Shown: piece after piece, positions 8,340-17,765 of the stretch
Layout: every line of letters starts with the position of its first letter
Numbering within the stretch: position 1 is the first letter of the stretch
NCBI GenBank assembly: GCA_024403755.1
Contig: JAKSRF010000005.1
Coordinates: 1-50,243 of the forward strand
Origin: Clostridia bacterium
GTDB lineage: Bacteria; Bacillota; Clostridia; Saccharofermentanales; Saccharofermentanaceae
Length of the DNA stretch: 50,243 nt
Direction of reading: 5' to 3'
The notes under the pieces: model-generated
What the model was told of the DNA's origin: nothing
The model's database searches: none
Seen by the model: the letters and a program-made list of their open reading frames with translations, nothing else
Translations under genes and position numbers: made by a program

Positions 8340-10826
8340 GTGGATGATACAAATGAATTAGATTTCCTCGAAGGCTTGAATGAAGCATATGAGGAGACTT
8401 TAGTTGATAGCGAAAGCAGTGATGCTGATAAACTTCTTGAGGAATTGAATCCCGAACAGAAAGAAGCAGTTAAGACTATAGACGGACCGCTTTTGATTCT
8501 TGCGGGAGCAGGTTCAGGTAAAACCAGAGTAATCACATACAGAATCGCATATATGATAAAGAAACACGGCATATATCCGGGTTCAATCATGGCTATTACC
8601 TTTACCAATAAAGCTGCAAATGAGATGAGAAGCAGAATAGGAAGCCTTATCGGAGAAGAGTCTAAGTATCTTTGGTGCGGCACCTTTCACAGTATTTTTG
8701 CGCGTATTTTGAGAAGACACGCGGATCTTTTGGGCTATGACAAAAACTTCAAGATTATTGATACTGATGATCAACTTAAGGTGATAAAGGAAGCACTTAA
8801 GGAATTGGATTTGTCAGATAAGACATATACGCCGAGATCGATACAAAGCGTTATTTCCGATTCCAAGAATCACATGCAGACTCAGGAGGAGTTTTCTGCA
8901 CTTGCCGGAACAGATCCATATTACAGAGCCTGTGCACTTGTTTATAAAAAATACGAGACCAAGCTCAAACAAAACAATGCCATGGATTTTGATGATATTC
9001 TTTTATACACTGTTAAACTGTTCAGAGAGAATCCGGATGTGCTTAATATTTATCATAAAAGATTCAGATATATAATGGTTGATGAGTATCAGGATACCAA
9101 TAATCCGCAATATGAAGCAATAAAGATGCTGTCGGCATACAGCCGTAATATCTGTGTTGTAGGTGATGATGACCAATCAATATATGCTTTTCGAGGCGCG
9201 AATGTACAGGTAATACTTGATTTTGAGAAGGACTTCGAGAATGCCAAGGTAGTAAAGCTTGAACAAAATTATCGTTCAACCAAGACTATTCTTGATGCGG
9301 CAAATGAGATTATTGCCAATAATACCAGTCGTAAGGAAAAGACATTGAGGACAGCGAACGAAGAGGGAAGTCCGATTATTGTAATGAATGCGGATTCACA
9401 GATAGATGAAGCAAATTTTACAGCCAATATGATTCAGAATTTCGTGAAGAAAAAGCAGTTTACATATTCTGATATGGCAATTCTTTTCAGAATGAACTCT
9501 TTGTCACGTTCTTTGGAGATTGCGCTTAGAGAGAAGGGTATACCTTATAAAATTTACGGTGGTACACGATTCTACGATCGTAAAGAAATAAAGGATGTAT
9601 TGGCTTATTTGAGACTTATTGCAGATGATAAGGACGATTTGGCATTCGGACGAATTATTAATGTTCCGATGCGAGGAATAGGTACTACCACGGTAACAAG
9701 AATACATGAAATCGCGATAATGAATAATATATCGTCGATGGAAGTGTGTAAGAACATATACAGTTTTCCTGAGTTGTCTCGTTCTGCAGGGAAAATAGGT
9801 GAATTTGTTCAGCTTATTGAGATGTTCAGAAATATGCTTAATGCCAATGATATGTCATTTGATGCTTTTATTTCTGAAGTTCAGGAGAAATCCGGAATTA
9901 TTGATGAGATAATCAGAACAAAGGAAAAGAAGAACGAAGTAACAGATCGTGTTGAGAACCTGAAGGAGCTTCTTTCAGAAGCTATAGAGTTTGAGAAGAA
10001 AACAAGGACTCCGGCAAATTCCGCTGTTACCGTAAATTCTGACAGGAATGATGCAGACAATCCGGATGCCGATTATGAGGATATAGAGAATCAGACTGCA
10101 GATACTCTTGCAGGTTTGCTTAATTTATACCTGACAAATGTGGCTTTATATTCGGAGGGTGATAATTATACCGAGAGCGATGATTTTGTTAAGCTCATGT
10201 CTATTCACAGCAGTAAAGGCTTGGAGTTCGGCGTGGTTTTCCTTGTGGGACTTGAGGAAAGCATTTTTCCGAGTTATAAATCAGAAACCCTTAAGGAGTT
10301 GGAAGAAGAAAGACGACTTATGTATGTTGCCGTTACCAGAGCCAAGAAGAAGCTTCTCATCCTTCTTTCTCAGAGAAGAACTTTATTCGGACAGACGCAG
10401 ATAAATCCGCCTTCCAGATTTCTTAAAGAAATAGATCCTAAGCATTTGTATAAAATGGGTCATCAGCGTGAGCAGGTTAAGGATGATACTCCGCTTCCTG
10501 CAGATTTACGCAAAAAATCGCAGGAACAGATTGCTTCGGCCCTGTCTACCGGTTTCCTTAACGGTGCCAAGGCAAGCGGCGTCAAAGCGGTAAACAGGAA
10601 TCGCGCTCCTGTTGCAGAGATAAGAACAAATGCTGCTTCTGCGAAGGCAGCTGATTCTGTTTCTGTATCTGAGGCTGTTGTCGGACTTAAAATATTACAT
10701 CCGAGATTCGGAGAGGGTATTATTGTTAAGGCAGAACCGATTGCAGGCGATGCTCTGTTGACTTTGGATTTTGACGGAATGACGAAGAATCTTCTTCTCA
10801 GCACAAGCGGAATTAAGAAAGCATAA
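8340..10826 (+). CDS. pcrA: ATP-dependent DNA helicase PcrA/UvrD
   Basis: An 828-residue superfamily 1A 3'-5' helicase used in repair and conflict resolution. The canonical motifs are in order: Walker A with K61, the D-E-Y-Q-D Walker B motif, G-D-D-D-Q-S-I-Y-A-F-R-G, an N-Y-R-S motif, the I-H-S-S-K-G-L-E-F motif and the V-A-V-T-R-A-K motif. The last 50 residues form a Tudor-like segment (H-P-x-F-G-x-G) that in PcrA homologues contacts RNA polymerase. An acidic 35-residue extension precedes the helicase core. The start codon is GTG 8340 behind a GGAG site. It is probably cotranscribed with the ECF gene. Confidence 0.95.
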   Translation: MDDTNELDFLEGLNEAYEETLVDSESSDADKLLEELNPEQKEAVKTIDGPLLILAGAGSGKTRVITYRIAYMIKKHGIYPGSIMAITFTNKAANEMRSRIGSLIGEESKYLWCGTFHSIFARILRRHADLLGYDKNFKIIDTDDQLKVIKEALKELDLSDKTYTPRSIQSVISDSKNHMQTQEEFSALAGTDPYYRACALVYKKYETKLKQNNAMDFDDILLYTVKLFRENPDVLNIYHKRFRYIMVDEYQDTNNPQYEAIKMLSAYSRNICVVGDDDQSIYAFRGANVQVILDFEKDFENAKVVKLEQNYRSTKTILDAANEIIANNTSRKEKTLRTANEEGSPIIVMNADSQIDEANFTANMIQNFVKKKQFTYSDMAILFRMNSLSRSLEIALREKGIPYKIYGGTRFYDRKEIKDVLAYLRLIADDKDDLAFGRIINVPMRGIGTTTVTRIHEIAIMNNISSMEVCKNIYSFPELSRSAGKIGEFVQLIEMFRNMLNANDMSFDAFISEVQEKSGIIDEIIRTKEKKNEVTDRVENLKELLSEAIEFEKKTRTPANSAVTVNSDRNDADNPDADYEDIENQTADTLAGLLNLYLTNVALYSEGDNYTESDDFVKLMSIHSSKGLEFGVVFLVGLEESIFPSYKSETLKELEEERRLMYVAVTRAKKKLLILLSQRRTLFGQTQINPPSRFLKEIDPKHLYKMGHQREQVKDDTPLPADLRKKSQEQIASALSTGFLNGAKASGVKAVNRNRAPVAEIRTNAASAKAADSVSVSEAVVGLKILHPRFGEGIIVKAEPIAGDALLTLDFDGMTKNLLLSTSGIKKA

Positions 10827-10953
10827 ATATTTACAGTATATATCCGATTCAGACTGCTAAAAGAAACAAAACTGATACATAACTGAGTACAAATAAATAT
10901 ATAATAATATCAGGAAGTTTTGGTTTGTGATAATTCTTTGATAGGCAGGTTGT

Positions 10954-12198
10954 ATGATGAATAACAGTAATATGTTTGATATGTTTGCAGATGAATTTGA
11001 CAAGGTACAGGCAAATCCCAATCTTGTGGACAATGAGATTGATACCAATCTTATATTTTCTCTGCGTGAGGAAAGAGAGAAGAGTCTTGCCTCGGGAGCT
11101 TGCAGGAGCAGTATGTCGCAGGGACGCCTCACCGAAGAGTCTCCGTGTATAGTAAGAAGTTGTTATGAGAGAGATATCGGAAGAATAATCTATTCCGAAG
11201 CGTTCAGAAGGTTAAGACATAAGACGCAGGTTTTCTTCAATCCGAATAATGATCATTTCTGTTCGAGAATAGAACATGTTAATTATGTCAGTTATATTTC
11301 ATGTATTATAGGACGTGGACTTAATCTGAATACGGATTTGATTCAGGCAATAGCGCTCGGTCATGATGTCGGTCACGCACCTTTCGGACATTCCGGAGAG
11401 AGAATGTTGTCTGAATGTCTTAAAAAGGTTAATCCGCAATTATCATTCAGTCATGAGGTGCAAAGCCTTCGTGTATTGGATTATTTGGAGGAACATAATA
11501 ATCATTACGGATTAAATCTGACCTTTGAAGTAAGAGACGGAATTGTATCTCACTGTGGTGAGTCTTACGGAGAACAGGCATTGTTCCCGAGACGTGATAA
11601 AGTGAAGGAGAAGCTTTATGAGTACGCAACAGATCGTACTATTGCTCCGGCAACATTGGAAGGTTGTGTAGTAAGATTTGCAGACAAGATTGCTTATGTA
11701 GGCAGAGATATGGAAGATGCAATGCGTGCCGGCATTCTTGATAATATTGAGAGTTTTCCTAAGGAAATAATGACAAGACTCGGCTCAGGAAATTCTCAAA
11801 TAATTAATACGCTTGTTGCCGATATTATTCATACTTCACGTAAACTCGGCGGTGATGTAATATCGTTATCCGACAATAACTTTGAAGCGTTTAACAAGCT
11901 TCTTATTTGCAGTAAAGATAACATATATCTTAACGAGCGTATTAAGACTTATGAGAAGAAAACAAATTTGATTATTGAGGAACTTTTCAATAAATTCAGC
12001 GATTTGTTAGATGATGCAATTAACGACTGTGAGAAGCTCTTGAATTCCAATAATGATATGGTTAAGCAGTTTGCGGAGTATGTTAAAAAGCATCCGAAGC
12101 GTGAGAATGAAGATAAGATAATCATTGTTTCCGATTATATTTCCGGAATGACCGATAATTATGCGACTGAATGTTTTGAACGGATTTTCGGTGTTTAA
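10954..12198 (+). CDS. dgt: dGTPase-like HD-domain deoxynucleoside triphosphohydrolase
   Basis: A 414-residue cytoplasmic protein of the dGTP triphosphohydrolase family, which removes triphosphate from dNTPs. The metal site is visible as an arginine/histidine motif R-I-E-H-V, the paired G-H-D-x-G-H-A-P-F-G-H motif and the later aspartate in V-R-F-A-D-K-I-A-Y. The upstream R-R-L-x-x-K-T-Q-V segment is typical of the family. Two adjacent ATG codons (10954, 10957) can start it. It is followed by a second HD-domain nucleotidase, suggesting a nucleotide-pool or sanitation role. Substrate range cannot be read from the sequence. Confidence 0.85.
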   Translation: MMNNSNMFDMFADEFDKVQANPNLVDNEIDTNLIFSLREEREKSLASGACRSSMSQGRLTEESPCIVRSCYERDIGRIIYSEAFRRLRHKTQVFFNPNNDHFCSRIEHVNYVSYISCIIGRGLNLNTDLIQAIALGHDVGHAPFGHSGERMLSECLKKVNPQLSFSHEVQSLRVLDYLEEHNNHYGLNLTFEVRDGIVSHCGESYGEQALFPRRDKVKEKLYEYATDRTIAPATLEGCVVRFADKIAYVGRDMEDAMRAGILDNIESFPKEIMTRLGSGNSQIINTLVADIIHTSRKLGGDVISLSDNNFEAFNKLLICSKDNIYLNERIKTYEKKTNLIIEELFNKFSDLLDDAINDCEKLLNSNNDMVKQFAEYVKKHPKRENEDKIIIVSDYISGMTDNYATECFERIFGV

Positions 12199-12302
12199 AT
12201 GTTTTTTTGTAACAGCTTAAGATATTCTTAAAGGAATTATAGGGTTAATGCAGATATCTAATCGCTATAATGTATTTACATCGATGTGAAAGAGGAACTT
12301 AT

Positions 12303-12932
12303 ATGAATGATGTTAATAAATGCGGATTTTTTGCAATGCTTGACAGAATGCAGTACATCAATCGCTGGGGTCTGATGCGTAACAGCAATTACGAGAACAT
12401 TAAGGAACACAGCTTTGATGTAGCGGTTATTGCACATGCCTTGTGCCTTATTAACAACAATCTTAATAAGGATAAGGAAGGTGCTTTGTTACCTGATCCT
12501 TACAAGGTTCAGGCCTTGGCTCTGTATCATGATTGTACAGAGATAATAACGGGTGATTTGCCTACACCTATTAAGTATCGTAATAATGAGATAAAGAATG
12601 CATATCGAGAGGTGGAGTATGAGGCAGCTACTACGCTTACAAATCTTTTGCCGGAAGATATGCAACAGATTTATATGGACTTACTTGCTCCTCATTTTGA
12701 ATCTGAGGAAGATATTTTATGCAAACGTTTGGTAAAGGCTGCTGACAGAATATCTGCATATATTAAGTGTATTACCGAGATACAGTCCGGTAATAAGGAG
12801 TTTATCAGTGCCGGTGAGACCATAAAGAAAACTATAGACGACATTGATATTGAAGCAGTAAAGATATTCATGGAGAAATTTGTTCCTGCTTACGGAATGA
12901 CATTGGATGAGATAAGCGGAGGTAATTCATGA
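12303..12932 (+). CDS. yfbR: 5'-deoxynucleotidase YfbR-like
   Basis: A 209-residue HD-domain protein closely resembling E. coli YfbR, which hydrolyses deoxyribonucleoside 5'-monophosphates. The shared stretch begins with I-N-R-W-x-L-M-R, continues with E-N-I-x-E-H-S and the Y-H-D motif, then T-G-D-L-P-T-P-x-K-Y, and ends with the F-V-P-x-Y/F and L-D-E-I-S tail. The start is ATG 12303 with AGAGGA upstream; an earlier in-frame start (12270) overlaps a likely -10 TATAAT at 12266-12271. Its stop overlaps the start of the next gene by 4 nt (ATGA). Confidence 0.92.
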   Translation: MNDVNKCGFFAMLDRMQYINRWGLMRNSNYENIKEHSFDVAVIAHALCLINNNLNKDKEGALLPDPYKVQALALYHDCTEIITGDLPTPIKYRNNEIKNAYREVEYEAATTLTNLLPEDMQQIYMDLLAPHFESEEDILCKRLVKAADRISAYIKCITEIQSGNKEFISAGETIKKTIDDIDIEAVKIFMEKFVPAYGMTLDEISGGNS

Positions 12933-15508
12933 GAATAAAAGCCAAAGAGTATTTGGTTTTGATTATTTTATTGTGCATCGGCTGTGCGGCAAGTATAGTT
13001 TTGTGCCTTGCTGTTTTTAAAAATTTGTCAGGGAATAAGCGAGCAGCACTTACTGCGGACGGTGTATCTGTTATAAACAGAACACTTGAAGTAACCGGTG
13101 GTTCTGAAGATGATTCCGAGGTTATTATTTCCAGAATAGACAGCGGAATGATGACAGTCGGTGACTATGTGACGAAAGCTTTGACTGATGCCGAATTTAT
13201 TCTGAATGACAGCAGTGATGACTGTTTTGCTCAGAGTCTTGCGCGAATTTTGTATGGAGATGAAGCTTCGGAGAATGATAGTAATGAGATTAAGTCTATG
13301 CTTCGGGAACATTCAAGACAGTATGTAATTGCCGAAGAAATAGCATTTATCAATTCTGATTATGCACCTGTCAATTCGGTTGATGACAGCAATATGAGCA
13401 GATTCAACAGCTGCACAATAGACCGTCCGCTTACCGGCAGTGATGGTTATACGATAGGAATCAGACTTGTTAGGGGCCATTTTGATATTGAAGGTGATGA
13501 AGTAAGAACGGATTTTTTTGTTGACGGAACCTTATATCAGGGATATTTAAAAATATCCGAGGAGAACGAGTCATCCAAAGATTTCAGTCTGGCATGGGAT
13601 ACATCTGGAGTAAGTGAAGGTGAACACAAAGTCAATGTCTTGCTTCGAACCTCTGACGGAAACGGAGTAGTGCTTGACGGCGGTGATATATATATTCCGC
13701 ATATCATGCCGCTCAAAAACGACAATGTGCAGCACGGAAGTGTCCAACCTGAAAGTGATTGCTCATGGTACTATCTTGATGCTCAGGAACGTAATGCCTA
13801 TGTAAACTTTGTCGATATGAATGAGGATGTTAAGGCTACCATATATGATGCATACGGCGATGCTATCGGTTGTAATGATATTCCTAATATGAAGAATAAT
13901 AAGCTGGTGAATTATGAGATTCTGAGAGGACATAAACAGGATACCGATCAGATTTCAGAGGAGACAGGAATCAGCAGTGTGGCTAATGTTTTTTACATAA
14001 AGGTAGAACGAGGCGAGCAATACGGTCTTTCGGGTTCAGACAACGGCAGTGAAGAAGTTGAGATAAAGCCTCTTGAGTACACTATGGTTCAAAGTCGTGA
14101 TGCTGCAATTTATAACGGAAATTTTGTATCTGTGAATTATATGCCGGACGGATATACTGCTGTTCTTACCGATTTGAATCTTAATACATATGAAACAGCA
14201 ACGAGCGACTTTAGTGTTTTGCCTGTTAACGGTAGACTTATCGGTACGGATTTTGTAAATTCTTCAAACGGCAACAATGTAAATGTGATGCCTGTTTTTG
14301 ATAAAGATACATTCAATTATGCATTCTATTCTTCCAATCCGATTAATGTAGCAGTTAACTGTAAAATTCAGGATGGCTATTGCGGTCAGTTGAAGATTGT
14401 AAGCAGACACGGTATCGATTCCGATTCACTTATGCAGGGACAGAACACTGAGGTAACAATGGGTGAATCTGTTGTTGACATAGAGGTTACTGATTTTGAC
14501 GGTGAAGTTAATACATACAGAGTGTATTTTCTTGTAGGTGATGATAGTGGTGATTTTTGTGAGACAACACTTGCGGAGTTTCCTGAATCATATTATTCAG
14601 GCTTATGGCTTTTGCATTCTCTTCATCCTGACTATATATTCAGGGCATATAACACCGGTTTAAGCTTTCAGACTGTTATGAATAATGAGGATAACGGAAG
14701 CAGAAGCCTGGCTAATGTAAATTCACATCCGGGATGGACCGTATCCTCCAGTCCTGTTTATGATAACGGCGGTTGGAAAATGGCTAAGACTTCTGTAGTT
14801 CAGTATTTTGTTGACCCGCGTAATATGCTTGACGAGAAACATATATTTGCATTTGAGCTGCAGTCTTTTGATGCAAGCTGTCAAACGATTGAAGGAGTTA
14901 AATCCATGATTGAAGGCAGCTTTATGGATACAAGCGAAGAGGATTATGCTCAGATAATATATGATGCCGGAGCCAATGCCAATGTATCACCGTATCTTCT
15001 TGCCAGCAGAATTATTCAGGAAATGGGTTACGGCGGAATATCTGATTTGTGTCATGGTACCGTACCGGGATATGAAGGATACTACAATTTCTACAATATC
15101 GGTTCCACACCTGATCCTAATGTTGCAAACGGTGCTGTAATTAACGGTGCAAAGTATGCAATGTGGGGCAAGAATCCTGAAGAACAGGAGATTACACCTG
15201 AGGAAGCGTCACTCTATTTGCCTTGGAATTCTCCGAGAAATGCAATCTTCGGAGGTGCACTGTGGATTGCATCAAGATATACTGCTCAAGGACAGGATAC
15301 CTTGTATTTTCAGAAGTTTGATGTAGTAGACGATGAGAATGGTCTGTATGAACATCAATATGCACAAAATATATCAATGGCATATACAGAAGGCGTCAGA
15401 TATTATGACAGCTATGCAGCAATAGATATGATTGATTCCGGATTTACATTTCTTATTCCTGTATATACAGATATGCCTGTGAGCTTCGGAGTAATGCCTG
15501 AAGCATAA
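12929..15508 (+). CDS. Membrane-anchored N-acetylglucosaminidase
   Basis: An 859-residue exported protein with an N-terminal membrane helix (about 8-30). Long beta-rich regions follow, including a probable cadherin-like sandwich near residues 440-535. A F-P-x-S-Y-x-x-x-L-x-x-L-H-x-x-x-P repeat-type segment near 550 comes before the C-terminal glucosaminidase domain (about 640-830). E698 in the I-I-Q-E-M segment is the likely catalytic glutamate, and the Y-N-F-Y-N-I-G and L-P-W-N-S-P motifs are typical of the family. It should cleave glycan strands of peptidoglycan. The start overlaps yfbR (ATGA), so translation is coupled. The next gene is an NlpC/P60 endopeptidase, a functional neighbour. 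Confidence 0.85.
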   Translation: MRIKAKEYLVLIILLCIGCAASIVLCLAVFKNLSGNKRAALTADGVSVINRTLEVTGGSEDDSEVIISRIDSGMMTVGDYVTKALTDAEFILNDSSDDCFAQSLARILYGDEASENDSNEIKSMLREHSRQYVIAEEIAFINSDYAPVNSVDDSNMSRFNSCTIDRPLTGSDGYTIGIRLVRGHFDIEGDEVRTDFFVDGTLYQGYLKISEENESSKDFSLAWDTSGVSEGEHKVNVLLRTSDGNGVVLDGGDIYIPHIMPLKNDNVQHGSVQPESDCSWYYLDAQERNAYVNFVDMNEDVKATIYDAYGDAIGCNDIPNMKNNKLVNYEILRGHKQDTDQISEETGISSVANVFYIKVERGEQYGLSGSDNGSEEVEIKPLEYTMVQSRDAAIYNGNFVSVNYMPDGYTAVLTDLNLNTYETATSDFSVLPVNGRLIGTDFVNSSNGNNVNVMPVFDKDTFNYAFYSSNPINVAVNCKIQDGYCGQLKIVSRHGIDSDSLMQGQNTEVTMGESVVDIEVTDFDGEVNTYRVYFLVGDDSGDFCETTLAEFPESYYSGLWLLHSLHPDYIFRAYNTGLSFQTVMNNEDNGSRSLANVNSHPGWTVSSSPVYDNGGWKMAKTSVVQYFVDPRNMLDEKHIFAFELQSFDASCQTIEGVKSMIEGSFMDTSEEDYAQIIYDAGANANVSPYLLASRIIQEMGYGGISDLCHGTVPGYEGYYNFYNIGSTPDPNVANGAVINGAKYAMWGKNPEEQEITPEEASLYLPWNSPRNAIFGGALWIASRYTAQGQDTLYFQKFDVVDDENGLYEHQYAQNISMAYTEGVRYYDSYAAIDMIDSGFTFLIPVYTDMPVSFGVMPEA

Positions 15509-15616
15509 TTAGTTAAGTAACGTTGTACTGTAAATGAGCTTTGTTATTGAAACGTGAGTATCGAACCTATCTTAAAATGTCACCAAACTGAAATCAAATA
15601 ACATGTTTTTCAGTAA

Positions 15617-15622
15617 TATAAT
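15617..15622 (+). promoter_or_regulatory. -10 element before the NlpC/P60 gene
   Basis: A TATAAT lies here without a convincing -35. It puts transcription start near 15629 and so excludes the in-frame start at 15627 in favour of 15654. Confidence 0.45.
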
Positions 15623-15653
15623 TTAAATGGTAAGTTTTGAAAAGGATTTTAAT

Positions 15654-16985
15654 ATGAATAGAAAACGTAATTCAGTTCAATATATTTTGGTAATAGCAGT
15701 TACGGCAATTGTTACCGCACCTGTATTATCATTGCCGTTGGGCATAATGAATAATATACTGCCGTCTACGATGGTACGTAATGCATATGCAGATACTTAT
15801 GAGCCTGTTCCTGAGGATGAAGAGCCTGAGGAAAGATTAATAGAGGGTTGGTCATATTCAGAGACAACTAACGGTCAGATGGTATCTGCTATTCAGGGCG
15901 GAGTTGTTCAAGCGACATATTTGGAAGGCTATGGTCCGGAAGATGGAGAAACTGCGTATGTGGACAATTCAATATATAATGATGTTCCTACATATACGGT
16001 AGTACAGAAATATGACGAAGCCGATCTTCCGATTGAATTGTTGTCTACTGATGTTTTTGCACCTGATGATACACCGTATTATATAGCGGCAAGAGATTCA
16101 ATTCTCAAGGAAACACCTGATATGAGTTCTGTTACTGTGGCTACGTTAAATTACGGATCGCAGATACAAAGAATCGGTATAGGTGATACATGGTCAAAAA
16201 TCAAAACCGAAAGCGGTGCTGAGGGTTATGTTCTTACATCATCACTTTCATACCAAATGGTTTGGGTAGATTGCGATTTTACTGTTTGGGTTGATACCGG
16301 AAGCCTTATTCTCAGAAGCGAAGCTTCAGTAGACAGTGAAATTATTGCCAATCTTTATGATGAGACAAAACTTCATGTTATAGCAGCTGCGGATAAGTGG
16401 TTTAAAGTCGTAACCCCTGACGGTGAAACAGGTTATGTTTATCGTTCATTTACAACGGAGACTCCTCCTCCGACCCCTACACCGACTCCGACTCCGACGC
16501 CTAAGCCGCAGAGCACAGCTGGAAACGGCGGCGGTGGAAACGGCGGCGGTGGTTCGTCTTCTTCAAGCGGTGGATACAGCGGTTCTACAGGCGATGTGTC
16601 GTCACTTCCTGTTATTACCGGATGTAATGGTCAGAGTGTTGCCAATGTTGCTGAATCTATGGTAGGTAAGCCGTATGTTTGGTGCGGTGAATCTGCCGAC
16701 GGTGTTGATTGTTCCGGACTTGTTGTTTACTGCTACAGACAGGTTGGTGTTGACGGACTTCCGCATTTTGCAAATTCTTTGGCTACATGTGGTGTTTCAG
16801 TTGCGCGTGAAGATGTAATGCCGGGCGATGTTGTATGTTATGAGACATCACCTGGATATTCAGGACATTGCGGTATTTATGTAGGTAACGGTCAGATTGT
16901 ACATGCTTCTACATATTCTACAGGTGTTATCTATGCAAATATAGATCGTAAGCCAATTCTTGCAATAAGAAGAATAATTCAGTAA
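15654..16985 (+). CDS. Secreted SH3b-NlpC/P60 cell-wall endopeptidase
   Basis: A 443-residue exported peptidoglycan hydrolase. It has a signal peptide with a likely cut after A46 (A-Y-A then D), two SH3b domains (about 140-200 and 205-265), a Pro-Thr and Gly-rich linker, and a C-terminal NlpC/P60 domain (about 325-443). The catalytic residues are present: C353 in D-C-S-G, H405 in G-H-C-G and H417. It should cut within stem peptides. The start at 15654 has AAAGGA upstream. Its TAA overlaps the ATG of the comB-like gene by one base. It is the active relative of the pseudoenzyme at 2114. Confidence 0.93.
   Translation: MNRKRNSVQYILVIAVTAIVTAPVLSLPLGIMNNILPSTMVRNAYADTYEPVPEDEEPEERLIEGWSYSETTNGQMVSAIQGGVVQATYLEGYGPEDGETAYVDNSIYNDVPTYTVVQKYDEADLPIELLSTDVFAPDDTPYYIAARDSILKETPDMSSVTVATLNYGSQIQRIGIGDTWSKIKTESGAEGYVLTSSLSYQMVWVDCDFTVWVDTGSLILRSEASVDSEIIANLYDETKLHVIAAADKWFKVVTPDGETGYVYRSFTTETPPPTPTPTPTPTPKPQSTAGNGGGGNGGGGSSSSSGGYSGSTGDVSSLPVITGCNGQSVANVAESMVGKPYVWCGESADGVDCSGLVVYCYRQVGVDGLPHFANSLATCGVSVAREDVMPGDVVCYETSPGYSGHCGIYVGNGQIVHASTYSTGVIYANIDRKPILAIRRIIQ
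16466..16556 (+). repeat. Pro-Thr and Gly linker repeat within the NlpC/P60 gene
   Basis: Short in-frame CCGACN repeats encode about six Pro-Thr pairs. They are followed by two GNGGGG-type units and a serine run. This is a flexible inter-domain linker and may vary in length between strains. Confidence 0.8.
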
Positions 16986-17728
16986 TGGATATAGATATTT
17001 ACAGATATATAGAAGGAAGTAAAGAAGCCCGAGGACTCACTGTTATCATTGATGTCTTTCGGGCTTTCTCGCTTGAGTGCTATTTGTTTTCCTGGGGTGC
17101 AGAGAAAATATATCCTGCAGGCACAGTTGATGAAGCACAGATTCTTGCCCGGCGACTGGCTGAGGATTATCCCGATAAAAAGATTATTACAATCGGGGAA
17201 CGTCAGGGAATTCCGTTGGAAGGCTTTACTTACGGAAACTCTCCTTCGCAGATAAAAGTCTCGATTACAGAATTCCTTGAAAATACTATTGCCGTACATA
17301 CAACCAGTGCGGGTACACAGGGAATAGTAAACAGTATAAATGCGTCTGAAATAATTACGGGAAGCCTTGTTAATGCCCGTGCTGTTTCCGAATACATTAA
17401 GCGTATCAATCCGGATAAGGTGTCGTTGGTTGCAATGGGAAACAGCGGAATTAAGGAAGCGCCTGAGGATGAATAGTGTGCAGAATATATCAGAGCTTTA
17501 CTTGAAAATGATAATGAGTTTATAAAGTCCGTACTGCCGAGACGTATCGAAGAATTGCGATATCGCGGAGGAAAGCATTTTTTTAATCCGGCAACACAGC
17601 ACATATTCCCTTCTGAGGATTTCTACATGTGCACAGATAACGATCGCTTCGATTTTATAATAAGAAGCAAGAATGAGAATGGTATTTTTGTAAATAATGC
17701 TATTGAAGTAAAACAATCATGTGAGTAG
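16985..17728 (+). pseudogene. comB: ComB-like 2-phosphosulfolactate phosphatase interrupted by an amber codon
   Basis: The frame encodes a ComB-family protein: an N-terminal I-D-V-F-R-A-F segment, G-E-R motif, T-T-S-A-G-T region and A-M-G-x-x-G, then P-E-D-E. TAG at 17474-17476 stops it after 163 residues. The same frame continues open for 83 more codons to TAG 17726-17728, resuming with C-A-E-Y-I-R-A-L-L, exactly the expected family continuation. Full length would be about 247 codons, the normal size. A single base change (for example TTG to TAG) explains it. It could be a recent pseudogene, a sequencing error or a suppressed stop. ATG 16985 overlaps the stop of the NlpC/P60 gene, so translation is coupled. 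Confidence 0.8.
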
Positions 17729-17765
17729 AATTATCTCTGTAGTTGTTTTCGAAAAGGAGCATTAA

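Noticed and set aside
17474-17476. Amber codon as pyrrolysine
   Set aside because: TAG ends other genes here, no downstream structure or pyl gene is visible, and ComB proteins do not contain pyrrolysine. A simple nonsense change is more likely.
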